From: Monomorium pharaonis
Lineage: Eukaryota; Arthropoda; Insecta; Hymenoptera; Formicidae
Assembly: GCF_013373865.1 (NCBI RefSeq)
Contig: NC_050467.1
Location: forward strand, 28,728,996 to 28,792,995
Reading direction: 5' to 3'
Length of the DNA stretch: 64,000 nucleotides
Positions 11,436 through 22,760 of the stretch are shown here, piece by piece. A model generated the notes under the pieces. That model had not been told where the DNA came from. It searched no databases and saw only the letters and a list, made by a program, of their open reading frames with translations. The translations under genes were made by a program, and so were the position numbers. Positions within the stretch are counted from its first letter, which is position 1. The number at the start of each line of letters is the position of its first letter.

Positions 11436-12166
11436 CCGATTGCGTACATAAGCGATTGGACACAGTAGTATTTCCCGATTGGACACAGACACGATTGGAC
11501 ACGGACCCGATTGCACACGGACCCGATTGGACACGGACTCAATTGGACACAGACCCGATTGGACACAGACCCGATTGCACACCGACCCGATTGCACACGG
11601 ACCCGATTGCGCACCGATCCGATTGCGCACCGACCCGATTGCACACGACCCGATTGCACACGACCCGTTTGCACACGGACCCGATTGGACACAGACTTGA
11701 TTGAACACAGACCCGATTGGACACAGACTTGATTAAACACAGTCTCGATTGGACACAGACTCGATTGGACACGGACTTGATTGGACACAGTCTCGATTGC
11801 ACACCGTCCCGATTGCACACGACCCGTTTGCACACGGACCCGATTGGACACAGACTTGATTGAACACAGACCCGATTGGACACAGACTTGATTAAACACA
11901 GTCTCGATTGGACACAGTCCCGATTGGACACGGACTCGATTGGACAGAGACCTGATTGGACACGACCCAATTGGACACAGACCCGATTGCACACAGACTC
12001 GATTGTACACCGACCCGATTGCACACCGACCCGATTGCACACGGACCCGATTGCGCACCGACCCGTTTGCACACGGACCCGATTGCGCACCGACTCGATT
12101 GCACACGATACGATTCCGCATTTCAGATGGTACATGGGTTAGCGACCTTGGACGGGGTGGGTGCGG

Positions 12167-12218
<52 letters not shown>

Positions 12219-13337
12219 ACAAAGCGTTTTCTGCACCACATAGGTTTGCGACTATAAAACATGTATAAGAAAGAAAAATATAATAATAAATATTTTGTAC
12301 GTATTTTTATGTCTGAGTTTGCCAAGTATAAAATAATTATAATAAATATTTATGAAAATATTAAAAATAAATGTTTATGCTATTATACAAAAATACAAAA
12401 ATGTTTCGAGCTTATATACCATGAATATTTTTTAGTACATTTTAAAAATATATTTTATATATTGTTAATAATATTTTCTAAATAATTTATGAAAACGATT
12501 ATATAATTTAAAAAATGATTTTTAAAAATAAATTCGTAAAATATTTATAAAAATTTATTCTAAATTTTCTGTGCTATCCAGGTTGTTTTTGCATTATTCT
12601 GCGATGCGGAATCGTATCGTGTGCAATCGGGTCTGTGTGCAAACGGGTCGGTGCGCAATCGGGTCGGTGTGCAATTGGGTCCGTGTGCAATCGGGTCCGT
12701 GTGCAATTGGGTCGGTGCGCAATCGGGTCCATGTGCAAACGGGTCGGTGCGTAATCGGGTCCGTATGCAATCGGGTCGGTGTGCAATCAGGTCCGTGTGC
12801 AATCGGGTCTGTGTCCAATCCGGTCCGTATCCAATCGGGTCTGTGTCCAATCGGATCCGTGTCCAATCGGGACTGTGTCCAATCGGGACGGTGTGCAATC
12901 GGGTCCGTGTGCAAACGGGTCGTGTGCAATTGGGTCGTGTGCAATCGGGTCGGTGCGCAATCGGGTCCGTGTGCAAACGGGTCGGTACGCAATCGGGTCC
13001 GTGTGCAATCGGGTCTGTGTGCAAACGGGTCGTGTGCAATCGGGTCGGTGCGCAATCGCTTCCGTGTGCAAACGGGTCGGTGCGCAATCGGGTCTGTGTG
13101 CAATCGGGTCGGTGTGCAATCGGGTCCGTGTGCAATCGGGTCTATGTCCAATCGGGTCTGTGTCTAATTAAGTCTGTGTCCAATCGGGTCTGTGTGCAAT
13201 CGGGTCGGTGTGCAATCGGGTCCGTGTGCAATCGGGTCTATGTCCAATCGGGTCTGTGTCTAATTAAGTCTGTGTCCAATCGGGTCTGTGTCCAATCGGG
13301 AAATACTACTGTGTCCAATCGCTTATGTGCGCAATCG
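11436..13337. mobile_element. foldback element built of 16-bp repeats
   Basis: Two arrays of a 16-bp unit (consensus GACCCGATTGCACACC with variants) face each other: 11436-12121 reads CCGATTG..., while 12600-13337 reads ...CAATCGG. The outer edges match (both contain AAGCGATTGGACACAG next to a TAGTATTTCCC spacer), and so do the inner edges (CACGATACGATTCCGCAT). The arms are about 690 and 740 bp, roughly 43-46 units each, with a 480-bp loop. The layout resembles Foldback (FB) elements. I find no clear TSD. It lies at the CT-rich tract of the long LTR, about where the other LTR copy carries a LINE. ORFs across it are repeat artefacts. Confidence 0.75.
12122..12599. repeat. loop of the foldback: (GT)n then AT-rich DNA
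   Basis: A (GT)n microsatellite of about 24 units runs from 12170 to 12218. It is followed by about 340 bp of very AT-rich DNA with no coding signs. Confidence 0.8.
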
Positions 13338-13728
13338 GACCTCACTCGTCTCTCGGCGCTTTATTCCCGCGGACTCCTTCAACTATAATCTAGACAGATC
13401 GACTCGATTTCTCATCTGACCGCTTAGTAAAGGCGTTATCAAAACGCTTAGTAAAGCCTACACGACCCCCCCTTTTTTTCCTTCCCTTTTTTTTCTTTCT
13501 CTTTTCTTTTTCTTTTCTTTTCTTCTTTTCTCTCAAATAACCAAAAATGTTAACAGAGAGAGAGAAGGGGATCTGAACAGAAAGAAGCATCACAACCTCT
13601 GCATATACATCGCCTCGGTCACGAATCAGTCAATTCTAGCCACACTCGTTTATTAAATTACCTGCCTGACACGTGTCTCTCGTATAACTATGGGCTCTCT
13701 AATAAATCAGGCTTGACTGTAGGACATC

Positions 13729-14236
13729 ATGCCGCGGTCTCGCCGAGGGGGAAGGAAGCGGCAGATCAAGAGACTGAAGTGGCGCCTTATTGAGGCCGGA
13801 ACATTCGACCTGCGAGTCTTTGATTGATCGCCGCCCCCCGAAGGCTCCCCGAGATGGCACGGATCTCCGGGGCCGTTCGAATTGGGCCCTCCACGGCCGT
13901 CCTTCAACCCCCAACCAGTACCCCCAGCACCACCCTGCCGCGTCACGCCACCACCGATCCCCGTTCCCTTCAAGCGCCCGCCGGCCCGGCTGCCCCCCAG
14001 GGACCGATACTGCCCCTATCCGGGCTCCCACACGGCCCGTAAGGGTGGACCGCCAGGTCCGTCCATCCCCGCGGCAGAAGCCCCGTATCACGAGCGACGA
14101 GGTCTTCGTCGGTTCACTCCCGAAATTAGTTCTCTCCGCCAAGGCGACCCCTCGGTCAACGGAGACTTACCAGAGGCTCCTCAAGCCTCTCCGAGGAACA
14201 CAACCTCCAAAACCAAAAAAGGGGGCGGAGAATTGA
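13729..14236 (+). pseudogene. broken copy of the LTR-encoded 169-aa ORF
   Basis: Homologous to the intact ORF at 54315-53806. It begins MPRSRRGGRKRQIKRLKWRL like the intact copy but hits TGA at 13825-13827. A frame change near 13995, in a C-rich run, separates the Pro-rich middle from the conserved tail (ITSDEVFVGSLPK). Function unknown: a basic N-terminal part, a Pro-rich middle and a short conserved C-terminus. It lies near the 3' end of the LTR in the sense direction. Confidence 0.6.
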
Positions 14237-14421
14237 AAGAGAGAATTTGTAAGCATTAGTTGTAAAAAGAAAAAAAAAATATATATATATATCCATACAC
14301 TGGCGCCTTCTTTATCGTCGCGATTCCTACCCACAGAGCTCACCCTCAACAAATTACGCTCCTGGGGGAACCACGGTTCCCGCTCGGCCCCCGCATACTC
14401 CCCCCAGGACGTAACAATGTA

Positions 14422-14789
14422 TATTATGCATTTTAATTAAAACTTTTTTAAACGCTTATAACTTGAGCATATTTCAGTGTTACGCAGCAAATACCAAGCA
14501 ACAATTATATAATTGTTGAAGTATTAGTTGTATATAATTTCTCACTCAACAATGTAAATGTAACATTACAATATATAATACATGTGTTGAATAAAAAATT
14601 ATAACTAACAATTATATAACTGTTTTGCTTGATGATGTTTGCTGGGGGTACTTTATACTTAATATAAAAACAAATAACGTATTGATCTTAAGTATATTAA
14701 GAATAAGTTACAATATTATAATAATTATTAATAAAATTTACTTATTACATATATAATCAACTAACAATCATTTGCATCTTCTATTTAAG
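14422..14789. other. intron remainder, AT-rich
   Basis: AT-rich intron sequence between the long LTR and the next accessory exon. It holds short ACAATTATATAATTGTT-type palindromes and an acceptor (TTTAAG) at 14789. No other feature seen. Confidence 0.5.
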
Positions 14790-15337
14790 ATTGGATCAAC
14801 ATGATTGCAGAATTGGATTCACTTGAAAAAAAAAAGTTCTAGTAACAACAACAAAAAGTAGATATCTTGTTATGAAAAAGTCATTTGAGGATTCTGATTT
14901 TGTTGTAAGCAACGAAAAGAAATCTAAAGTAAAGGATGACAATAAGCAAGCTAAATTTAAACACAAGATTGAAGCGACAAAAAGAGCTAAAAGTATTTTA
15001 AAGGAAGTGGAAAATACAAACATCGTTAAAATTGATGACAGTAATGACGAGATAAATATATCTCACTGTTTCTATATTATATTTTAAAGTAGAGCATTCT
15101 ATTTTTAGATGCAACATTGAATTAGTTTATCATTAATACTTTTTGCTGTAATAGGAAGAAGTTTATAGTCACATTGGTGGTATTATTTCATCAGAAGATG
15201 ATGAACTTGTAAGAAAACGCACTAAATTTCAATTACAATCTGATGTAGACGTCTTGATCTTAGAAAATAAGAAATTGAAAAAAGAACTTGAACATTACAA
15301 AAGTAAGTTAATGAATTAAATCTAGAAAACATTTTTT

Positions 15338-15470
15338 AAGCTATCTATAACGTACGTGATTAAAACATATAGATTTAGTTAAATTTTAACTAAACCTATA
15401 TGTTTTAATCACTCTCAGATTAAAATTTAACTAAATCTATATGTTTTAATCACTTTATAGATAGCTTTAA
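15338..15470. repeat. intronic foldback repeat
   Basis: Between accessory exons 15155-15302 and 15537-15643, GCTATCTATAA...GTGATTAAAACATATAG is mirrored by TATGTTTTAATCACTTTATA GATAGC. A third partial copy lies in the middle. This is MITE-like with no coding capacity. Confidence 0.65.
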
Positions 15471-16557
15471 AAATTTTTTAACTGTTAAAATATAATAATC
15501 ATTATTCATAATTTGGACTTTGTTACGTTTTTATAGATATCTCAGATGCACAAAAAGAGTCCAAGGAATTATTACAAAATTTAAAATGTAGTAGAAAAAT
15601 TTTTGCCGAATTAAAAATGATCTGTTGTAATTGTCAAAATCAGGTAATGTATAGAGTAACTTATAAAATCTTTCAGAGAAAAATAGCGTACAAGATTTAT
15701 TGTAAAGAGAAGTGTAAATAGTTTATTTAATAGATGAGAATTTATTTGCAACACATTTAATATATTTTTTAATTATTTTTTTAACACTCAGGAATCATAT
15801 TCTCACGTTCAAAATTTATCCATGAACAAGAAAAATGGGAATTATAGAGATTTACAGGAACAAAAAGAAAAAAGCCAAGTCAAAGTACAACCTAAGACAT
15901 TCTCTAAAATAAAACAATCATCACCATTTGTGAGTATTTATTAATTTAAAAAAATTACTTAACATTATCTGAATATATAAAATAATTGTATATAAGCATA
16001 AATTAAATAATTCTTATTTAACAAAAGTCTCACATACTTATTTTATTTAAAAAAATATTGTTACAGTTTAAGGTTATGAACTATTTAATTAAATTATGTT
16101 ATTGTTGTATAATTAGATGAAATTCTCGGAAATTGCTGGTAATAATTCGGATGATTCTATCGATTTTGATAGCGATTCAGGTTCTCTTAAGAGTGACAAA
16201 AACATAACTAAAACTAAAAAGTTTAATACTTTTGAGAGTATATTGGTAAATTTTAACTTCATTGTTACACTTTTCAAAAATTGTTGACAAAAAATTAATT
16301 GCCAAAAAAATTTTTAGTTGGTTGAAAATGAGCCAAATGAGTTTCCAGAGGTATCTAGCGAAGTTTTAATTGAATCATCTACGGCTAATAAATTGGGTAA
16401 ATATACATCAACTGAAAATGCAAATAAAAAAATATTTAATTTTAAAAAGTGTTCTACAAATGACTCAACTGTATTTGCAGATAAAATTTGCAATTTGGAA
16501 TCATCTTTGATGGGAAGATTATCTAATGTTTATGTACATATGAAATATAAAATTTAA

Positions 16558-16956
16558 TTTATAATATTTACCTAATTTTCTATAATAATATATTTGCACA
16601 ATTATATATCATATTTACAATTATTATTTACATGTATTTGTATACGCAAATAGGTAGACCTTGGACACGGTGTAACGATTGTAACGGACCGTATTTCCTA
16701 CGCGGACTAGCTCGCCGGGATCGGGTGTAGGAAGGTCCCTGAGACAATAGACTCGGTATACGGAATAAAAGATAATATATGTATAAATTTTCAGAAAAGA
16801 AGACAAGAAAGATTCATCTCCTTATGTAAACTCTATAAACGATTGTGAAAATTATTAAATAAGTTTCTATTTATTTATCCAAATATGTACATACTCAGAG
16901 TTGGAGAATAAGACCGCATGAGAACTTTACGCATATACAATTAACGTAACATTATA
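16558..16956. other. region after the accessory gene; possible last exon
   Basis: AT-rich DNA with a GC-richer patch at 16650-16760 that I do not recognise. A possible acceptor (TTTTCAG) at about 16795 precedes a short frame ending at a TAA near 16856; this could be a terminal exon of the accessory gene. Weak evidence. Confidence 0.3.
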
Positions 16957-17101
16957 GGCGATTTTTGGCAATCATTTGGTACATGCACCAAAGCGTACCA
17001 AACTGTACCAGAACCAATAAGATATTAATAAACTTTTATTTTATTAGTTCTGATACAGTTTGGTACATGTTACATGTACCAAACGATCGCCAAAAATCGT
17101 C
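16957..17101. mobile_element. foldback MITE (GCGATTTTTGGC ends)
   Basis: Arms of about 60 bp: GGCGATTTTTGGCAATCATT with TTGGTACATG on the left is mirrored by CATGTACCAAACGATCGCC on the right. They are separated by an AT-rich loop. No ORF; TSD not clear. Confidence 0.7.
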
Positions 17102-17429
17102 TTATTACGCCGATGTGTAACTAAGGTGTATTTACATTGTAAAAAAATGGACCAATCCTAATCGAGTATTGTGTTGTCCGGAATTTTATGTGTGATGGCC
17201 TTTAGGACAACGCGCCCGAATCGGGTGTTGATGTTATTTAAGGCAATGTTGAGATAGTAATTAATGTTATGATAGTAATTAATAGGTTTGTTCGCGTTGT
17301 TTGAAATCCTCAAAAATGTTTGTACTTGAAACGAGATAAATATGTATCCGGGCGTTGGAAGCAATGTGAACAGACCCAATGTTTGCCTTTAAACGAGCTT
17401 CCTGATTGGTCAGTCGCATAAAATGTATT
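17102..17429. other. unassigned sequence
   Basis: No ORF with recognisable content. A moderately GC-rich patch at 17150-17240 contains GTTAATGATAGTAATTAAT-like short duplications. I see nothing firm. Confidence 0.3.
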
Positions 17430-17695
17430 TTGGATTTCCTGAAAAAACGAGGAACCATCAAACGTTTTGAATACGGTACCAAACATCACCAAGCGACGAC
17501 CAATCGATTGGTAAAAAAAAATTAAGAAAAGTCAAAGTGGGGGGGCTAACAGAAGAATTAAAATTTGTTTTTGATTTCCTGCAAAAACGAGGAACCACCA
17601 AACGTTTGGAATACGGTACCAAACACTACCAAACGACCACCAAACGATTGGTAAAAAAAAAATTAAGAAAAGTCAAAGTAGGGGGGCTAACTTCG
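17430..17695 (+). repeat. direct repeat of about 135 bp, two copies
   Basis: About 17430-17551 and 17571-17695 share TTTCCTGAAAAAACGAGG / TTTCCTGCAAAAACGAGG, then GGTACCAAACA, GATTGGTAAAAAAAA and AAGTCAAAGT with a G-run and GCTAAC. Each copy has internal ACCAAACG-type repetition like the MITE at 16957. Confidence 0.75.
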
Positions 17696-18056
17696 TTGAG
17701 CTGCGAAAATCCGGCAGATATAGGACGCGATCTGCTTTATCAGCTGTTGAGAGCAAAAATATAGCAGAAATCGAGCACAAATTGTCATCACAAGTAATTG
17801 CAAAAATGTGGCAAATATTAAACACGATATAACGTATTAATAAATAATAATTTTTAATCAGTAAAATAAGAAATAATTAATATATGCAATGTACATGTTT
17901 ATTAATATTATTATTACATAATTATAATTTATTACATTATATAAATTTGACGTTCAATTTACATATACATTATAAATTATAATTAATATACATTACAAAT
18001 TATATTTTATAATTTATATATACTTAAATTTAATTTCTGGATGAAACCGTTTTAGG
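17696..18056. other. AT-rich spacer
   Basis: Low-complexity AT-rich DNA; no feature seen. Confidence 0.5.
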
Positions 18057-18184
18057 GAACTGCGTTCGGAAATGTCACTTGTGTACCCTCGGTTATCATT
18101 TCATCTTTATTGTTCGTCGAATATTATAAAACAAGGATTAATTGATATGTAGGAGCACTCGAGTGATATTTCCGAACGCAGCCT
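18057..18184. mobile_element. foldback MITE (CTGCGTTCGGAAAT ends)
   Basis: CTGCGTTCGGAAATGTCACT at the left end matches the complement of AGTGATATTTCCGAACGCAG at the right end. About 128 bp, no ORF. Confidence 0.7.
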
Positions 18185-18277
18185 TAATCTTAAGTCAGGA
18201 GGTCGATTATTGAATTCATTCGCAAGAGAAATGTATTCGCAAATTCTGTTCTTACAGAAAAGTTGGAAATTTATTGG

Positions 18278-19098
18278 CTATCGTATAGTTTTTAACCAAT
18301 AAACTTGCAACTTTTCTGTTAGAGCGGGTATTTGCGCATATACGTTTCTCTTGCAAATAAATTCAAGGCCTGTTCTTTTTCGCTGCACTGGTGCAACAAA
18401 TTAGTGACAAATATATTTTTTCTCATTCTAACTTGTTGCACCAGTGCAGCAGTCCAGCGAAAAAGTACAGGTCACAAGAATCAAGCCCCAGATCAAACTC
18501 ACTGCGTGCACGTGTCGTACATGCAAAATAATATAAAAATTAAGTGTTTGTGAGTGCCGTTGTAAAAGTGCTTTTTGTGGTTCGCGTGAAGCGGGAATTA
18601 TAATTTAACTGTACAGAATTCCCAGTGATCCCATGTGGACGTGCGACGTTTGTGCAATTATAGGTTAGATTAGGCTGGATACAGCATCTGTAAGTAAAAA
18701 ACGAAAATATTAAATATCTGGATAATTAATAAAGTAAGATTCAGAAAAAAGGACTAAATAAAAAAAATTTTTTACACAAAAACATGTATAAATAAAATAC
18801 ACTCACTCGAAAAAAAAGCGGTACACCTAAAATTTGTCAAAAAATCACTAAACTTCCAATGACGATAACTACGCGAGTATTAAAGATAGAAAGGTTTCTA
18901 AAAAAAGAAATTAAAGCTTTAAATGTCTACTTTAAGAATTGATTTAGTAAAATTTTGCGTAATAATTTTTTTCAAAATGGCGTATGGCAAAGCGAGAGCA
19001 TGCAAAATTGAAAAATATTGGTTCGAGTTTGCGACAATCCATGGCGTGAGGCAAGTATCGCAACTTAATGGGATAAAAAGCATGCGATAGTACAGAGT
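18278..19098 (+). repeat. left long terminal inverted repeat
   Basis: 821 bp from CTATCGTATAG to CGATAGTACAGAGT. It contains GTGCAACAA/TTGTTGCAC hairpins (18388-18460), a TCTGTAAGTAA donor-like site near 18690, and CACTCACTCGAAAAAAAAGC near 18811, a motif that looks like a DNA-transposon end in its own right. Confidence 0.8.
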
Positions 19099-19739
19099 TT
19101 CCCCTTCGAAATGCTTTTTTACTCGTTTCGATACGATGATTTTTCGCTGAGATATGCTCATTTGAATAAAAAGGCAATTTTTTACTTTAAATGCGCATAT
19201 CTCAGCGAAAAATTATAAAAATAATTCCTTAATTTTTAAGTTGTAAAATTATTTTTATAATAAACTTAAAAAATTTATTTTCTTAAGTTTTTCGCGATGC
19301 TAATTGGTTCTCTCGCTGCGCTTTTACACAAATATGTCTCTTACCCACGGCGTGCTATGCGTAAAAGCATAGTATACTTATAACAATTATTTATTGACTT
19401 TGTGCGGGGCACAGTTTGCACATTCGCACGGCGCTGTCTTGCATAAGGAGTATCGGTCTGCCGTTTGGCGCCATGTATCCTCTTGCCAATCACACGCCTA
19501 GCTGAGGAAGCGCGCGATTGGCACAGAGATACGTGATGCCGAGCGGCAATTTTCAATAAAACGACGATGCGAAGCGTCACCCGGCACCATTTTGGAGTTC
19601 TCTATAATTGCGAGCGGATGCAAGAGAGAGTGCAGTACGAGTGTACAGATTTCATTTAGTGCGCTGAAAAGTAGGAAAATACGAAAGAGTTGTAAAGTAT
19701 AGAAGGTAAGAAATACATTTTATTTTAATACATAATATT
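19099..19739 (+). other. possible promoter and 5' non-coding exon
   Basis: A hairpin with ATATCTCAGCGAAAAAT arms lies at about 19139-19215. A GC-richer segment (19330-19700) then ends in AAGGTAAGAA, a good splice donor near 19705. It could be an untranslated first exon feeding the transposase at 26502. I see no coding content. Confidence 0.35.
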
Positions 19740-20462
19740 TTAATACAGCGACACTCCGAAGCGTTACTCCAAAAAATTTCGGATCGACACTCCGAAGCGT
19801 TACTCCGAAAAATTTCGGAGCAATGCTCTCGAGCGTTACTGCGGATTAATTTAAAGTTTTGTTACACAATATTCATGTATGTACGTGCCAAGTCTTTTAT
19901 ATGCAAAATATAATTCGCCCTTATAAAAATGATATAGTGAGCAGTATTAAATTGACCGGTAATTAAAATAATGATTTTAAATATAAAAATCATTATTGTT
20001 TGTAAAAATAAGTAATAATATTGGCTAATTACTGGCTTTTAATTATTTCTAGCTAATTTAATTATTACTGACTAATTTAATACTGCCCGGTATTTTTTTC
20101 AAGAACGTTTAAAGCCAATAATATTCAGATATTGCAGTATAACTGTTATAAATATTGAGATTAAAACAATCCTTTCGGTAATAATATAATAATCTTGTCC
20201 GGTCTCATTTTTTTAGGTAAAATATCATTGATAATATTGTTAGACGTCACAGTACTTGGTGCATTGATAATATTGTTAGACGTCACAGTACTTGGTGCAC
20301 AGAATTACGAAAAGGATAATCGACAAGGTAAAAAAGGAATAAAATGACTAAGTAACCATATAAATATGTAAGTACGGAAAATATTTACATGCAGCGTGCA
20401 AAAGGCAATAGAAAAATATAATATCTACAATTCGAAATAATTTTCAATTAAAAAAAATGTGT
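19740..20462 (+). repeat. transposase leader, copy 1
   Basis: Direct repeat of 25920-26600, including the stretch around the transposase start, but diverging at about 20462 so that it lacks the gene body. It has two CGACACTCCGAAGCGTTACT units (19747-19830) and a 43-bp duplication (GTTAGACGTCACAGTACTTG) at about 20226-20310 that copy 2 lacks. Confidence 0.8.
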
Positions 20463-20814
20463 TGCTTTATTTAAAATTAATTTAAAACTTAATATTCGTT
20501 AAAATTGTATCATAAAAAATTAATGAAATAATCGAGTAAAGAGATATATCGTATTATCTTTTGATTTTAAAGAAAATATTTTGAAACATTAATACGTGCT
20601 ATATATGCATATTTACATGCTAATTATAAATGCATTTATATAATATATACTACAAATTTTTATGTAAAAACGCTTCTTACGATAACTTTTTGGGGTTAAA
20701 TTTATAAAAGTAAACATATCCTGTCGTAAAATACGTAATCTATAAAATACATAAATCTAAATATAATAAATATAATACACTCAATGTCGTGGTACATATT
20801 TTAAAAAATCTATA
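20463..20814. other. AT-rich spacer
   Basis: AT-rich. The last 80 bp (about 20735-20812) resemble 25168-25250 in direct orientation, so related sequence flanks both sides of the palindrome. Confidence 0.45.
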
Positions 20815-21182
20815 TACAGGGTGGGCCATTTTAAAAAATACAGTCAATTTTCTCGTAAACTAAGCGAAATATCGAAAAATGGTTCAGACATGTGTTGCAT
20901 GGTTTCGAAGGGGCTATAAGATGGTGCCATTGGTTTGACCTTGGATAATCATTTGAGGGTCACGTGAAGGTCACCTCAATTTTTTTAAATGGAACCCCCT
21001 ATTTTTTATTACATATTCTTGTAGCTGACCTCGAGAGCTTTCCAAAACACTACAGTCAAATGTATTTTCATTGTGTACTTTTCGAGTTATAAAGCTCGAA
21101 AGTTGTAACATTTTGATAAAAATACAAAATATCTCTTAAAATATTCACTTTCCGATAGTCTTATTTTACATGCTCCGACTAA

Positions 21183-21608
21183 TCAAGGCAAGATACGAAC
21201 GCGGATCCAGCCAGTCAAGGCAAGATACGAACGCGGATCCAGCCAGTCAAGGCAAGATACGAACGCGGATCCAGCCAGTCAAGGCAAGATACGAACACTG
21301 ATCCAGCCAGTCAAGGCAAGATACGAACACTGATCCAGCCAGTCAAGGCAAGATACGAACACTGATCCAGCCAGTCAAGGCAAGATACGAACACTGATCC
21401 AGCCAGTCAAGGCAAGATACGAACGCGGATCCAGCCAGTCAAGGCAAGATACGAACACTGATCCAGCCAGTCAAGGCAAGATACGAACGCGGATCCAGCC
21501 AGTCAAGGCAAGATACGAACACTGATCCAGCCAGTCAAGGCAAGATACGAACGCGGATCCAGCCAGTCAAGGCAAGATACGAACACGGATCCAGCCAGTC
21601 AAGGCAAG
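21183..21608 (+). repeat. 32-bp minisatellite, left arm
   Basis: About 13.5 copies of a 32-bp unit (TCAAGGCAAGATACGAAC + GCGG or ACTG + ATCCAGCCAG). Calling GCGG units G and ACTG units A, the order is G G G A A A A G A G A G followed by a mixed unit (ACGG). Confidence 0.9.
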
Positions 21609-21695
21609 ATCGTTGATGGTTCTGTCAACTAAAGTAAGATCAAGAAGAATCCCGCCACCGAAGGCAAAATCGAGAATGATCCAGTCAATAAAGAT

Positions 21696-22760
21696 TTATC
21701 GAATCAATTGTTCGAAGTTGTCTCCATTGGCTTGGATACATAATGCCAACCTATCTTGGAAATGTCTTACTGTCTTGAGTAACATATCGCGCGTTATTCT
21801 TCTGCAAGCTTCTCGTATCCTTTCTATCATATTTTCTCTTGTTGTAGGCGTTTGCTCGTACACGACATTTTTCAGGTATCCCCATAAGAAAAAGTCGGGC
21901 GACGTCAGATCAGGAGATCGTGCAGGCCACGCGACGGGGCCACCTCGTCCAATCCATCTGTCATTATACGTTTCATTCAGGTAATCTCTCACATATCTTG
22001 TATAGTGAGGTGGCGCGCCATCGAGTTGTATCCATAACCTCTGGCGTGTTTGCAGGTCAACGTTTTCAAGTAATTGTGGTAAATCATCTCTAAGAAATGC
22101 CAGAAAGTTTTCCCCGTTGACATTTCCGTCAAAGAAATAGGGACCAATCAAATACCCATTCACAATTCCGCACCAAACATTGATACTCCAACGATTCTGA
22201 TTATCTATTGGTCTATGCCAATGGGGATTAACATCTGACCAATAGTGACAATTATGCCTATTTAGCTCACCATTATTTTTAAATGTCGACTCATCAGAGA
22301 ACATGACAAAATTGAAAAAATTTTGTTCAGCTCTGATCATTTGTTGTGCCCATTGACAAAATTGGATACGCAATTGCATATCCCTTTGACTCAGAGCTTG
22401 TGTCAACGTTATGTGGTAGGGATGGTATTTAAGTTTCTTCATAATCCTCCTAATTGTTGATCTTGGAATACCTAGTTCCCTTGCCAAAATCCGTTGACTA
22501 ACATGAGGATTGAGATGAATTGCTGCCAGGAGCGTGACCACACGATTGTCATTTTCATCATACACATGATCTTTCCTTTTACGTTTGAGATCACCTTCAC
22601 GAGCTCTTCGTTCGAGGTTTCGGATTAAAGCAGGATTGGGGTGTCTTTCCCTTTCAGGATACCGATCTCGGTAAACTCGCGAAGCTTCGTGATAATTTAA
22701 ATGACATTCTCCAAGAATGAGAATAATATCAATGATCTCCGAGGGTGAATAGTCTGGCAT
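21696..22760 (-). CDS. DD41D mariner-like transposase, left copy
   Basis: Intact 354-codon frame from the ATG at 22760. The open frame extends 133 codons further upstream into the palindrome centre, but that part has no family resemblance, so I prefer the start MPDYSPSE. An N-terminal helical domain and an HTH (about residues 84-116, VSQRILARELGIPRSTIRR) bind the ends. The DDE/D catalytic core shows FSDEST (D156), LDGAPPHYTR (D247) and SPDLTSPDF (D289), with 41 residues between the last two. It would excise and insert at TA. The protein is identical to the right copy. Length matches mariner transposases (about 345-355 aa). Confidence 0.85.
   Translation of the reverse strand: MPDYSPSEIIDIILILGECHLNYHEASRVYRDRYPERERHPNPALIRNLERRAREGDLKRKRKDHVYDENDNRVVTLLAAIHLNPHVSQRILARELGIPRSTIRRIMKKLKYHPYHITLTQALSQRDMQLRIQFCQWAQQMIRAEQNFFNFVMFSDESTFKNNGELNRHNCHYWSDVNPHWHRPIDNQNRWSINVWCGIVNGYLIGPYFFDGNVNGENFLAFLRDDLPQLLENVDLQTRQRLWIQLDGAPPHYTRYVRDYLNETYNDRWIGRGGPVAWPARSPDLTSPDFFLWGYLKNVVYEQTPTTRENMIERIREACRRITRDMLLKTVRHFQDRLALCIQANGDNFEQLIR

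Larger units (their letters stand above)
9608..14416 (+). mobile_element. long solo LTR (about 2.9 kb plus a nested foldback element)
   Basis: Starts TGTTACGTTCGA and ends CCAGGACGTAACA, giving a 7-bp terminal inverted repeat TGTTACG/CGTAACA. It is flanked by the perfect 5-bp TSD ATGTA (9603-9607 and 14417-14421). Its two ends match 58727-56985 and about 54740-53662 in inverted orientation, which defines a repeat family. Subtracting the nested foldback (11436-13337) leaves about 2.9 kb, the same as the other copy without its nested LINE. A TATA box and a conserved GTAAGT donor-like site lie in the first kilobase. There is no gag-pol. It lies in intron 1 of the accessory gene. Calling it an LTR rests on the TG...CA ends, TSD and promoter; the internal parent element is not in the window. 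Confidence 0.8.
4631..16557 (+). pseudogene. multi-exon coiled-coil (BEN-type?) accessory gene
   Basis: Exon 1 starts at ATG 4631 and resumes after the copia insertion at 9435-9580, ending at a GTAAGT donor. Further exons with AG/GT borders are about 14790-15060, 15155-15302, 15537-15643, 15792-15929, 16117-16245 and 16318-16557. The protein begins with a compact domain containing EIWWPKCDI, continues as a Lys-rich linker, a coiled coil (ENKKLKKELEHYK), a CCNC pair and a Ser/Asp-rich tail. This resembles the N-terminal half of insect BEN-domain proteins that travel with transposases. I do not see a BEN domain itself, so that label is inference. Breaks: the copia insertion, a length change in the A10 run at 9501-9510, and another in the A10 run at 14826-14835. 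A 4.8-kb solo LTR occupies intron 1. Confidence 0.55.

Noticed and set aside
11354..13388. Many ORFs with repeated RTRLHTDPIAH- or CNRVRVQSG-like peptides
   Set aside because: They arise from the 16-bp repeat arrays, which stay open in several frames on both strands.
16650..16760. tRNA or SINE-like patch
   Set aside because: GC-richer but no cloverleaf, no clear A/B box pair and no tail.
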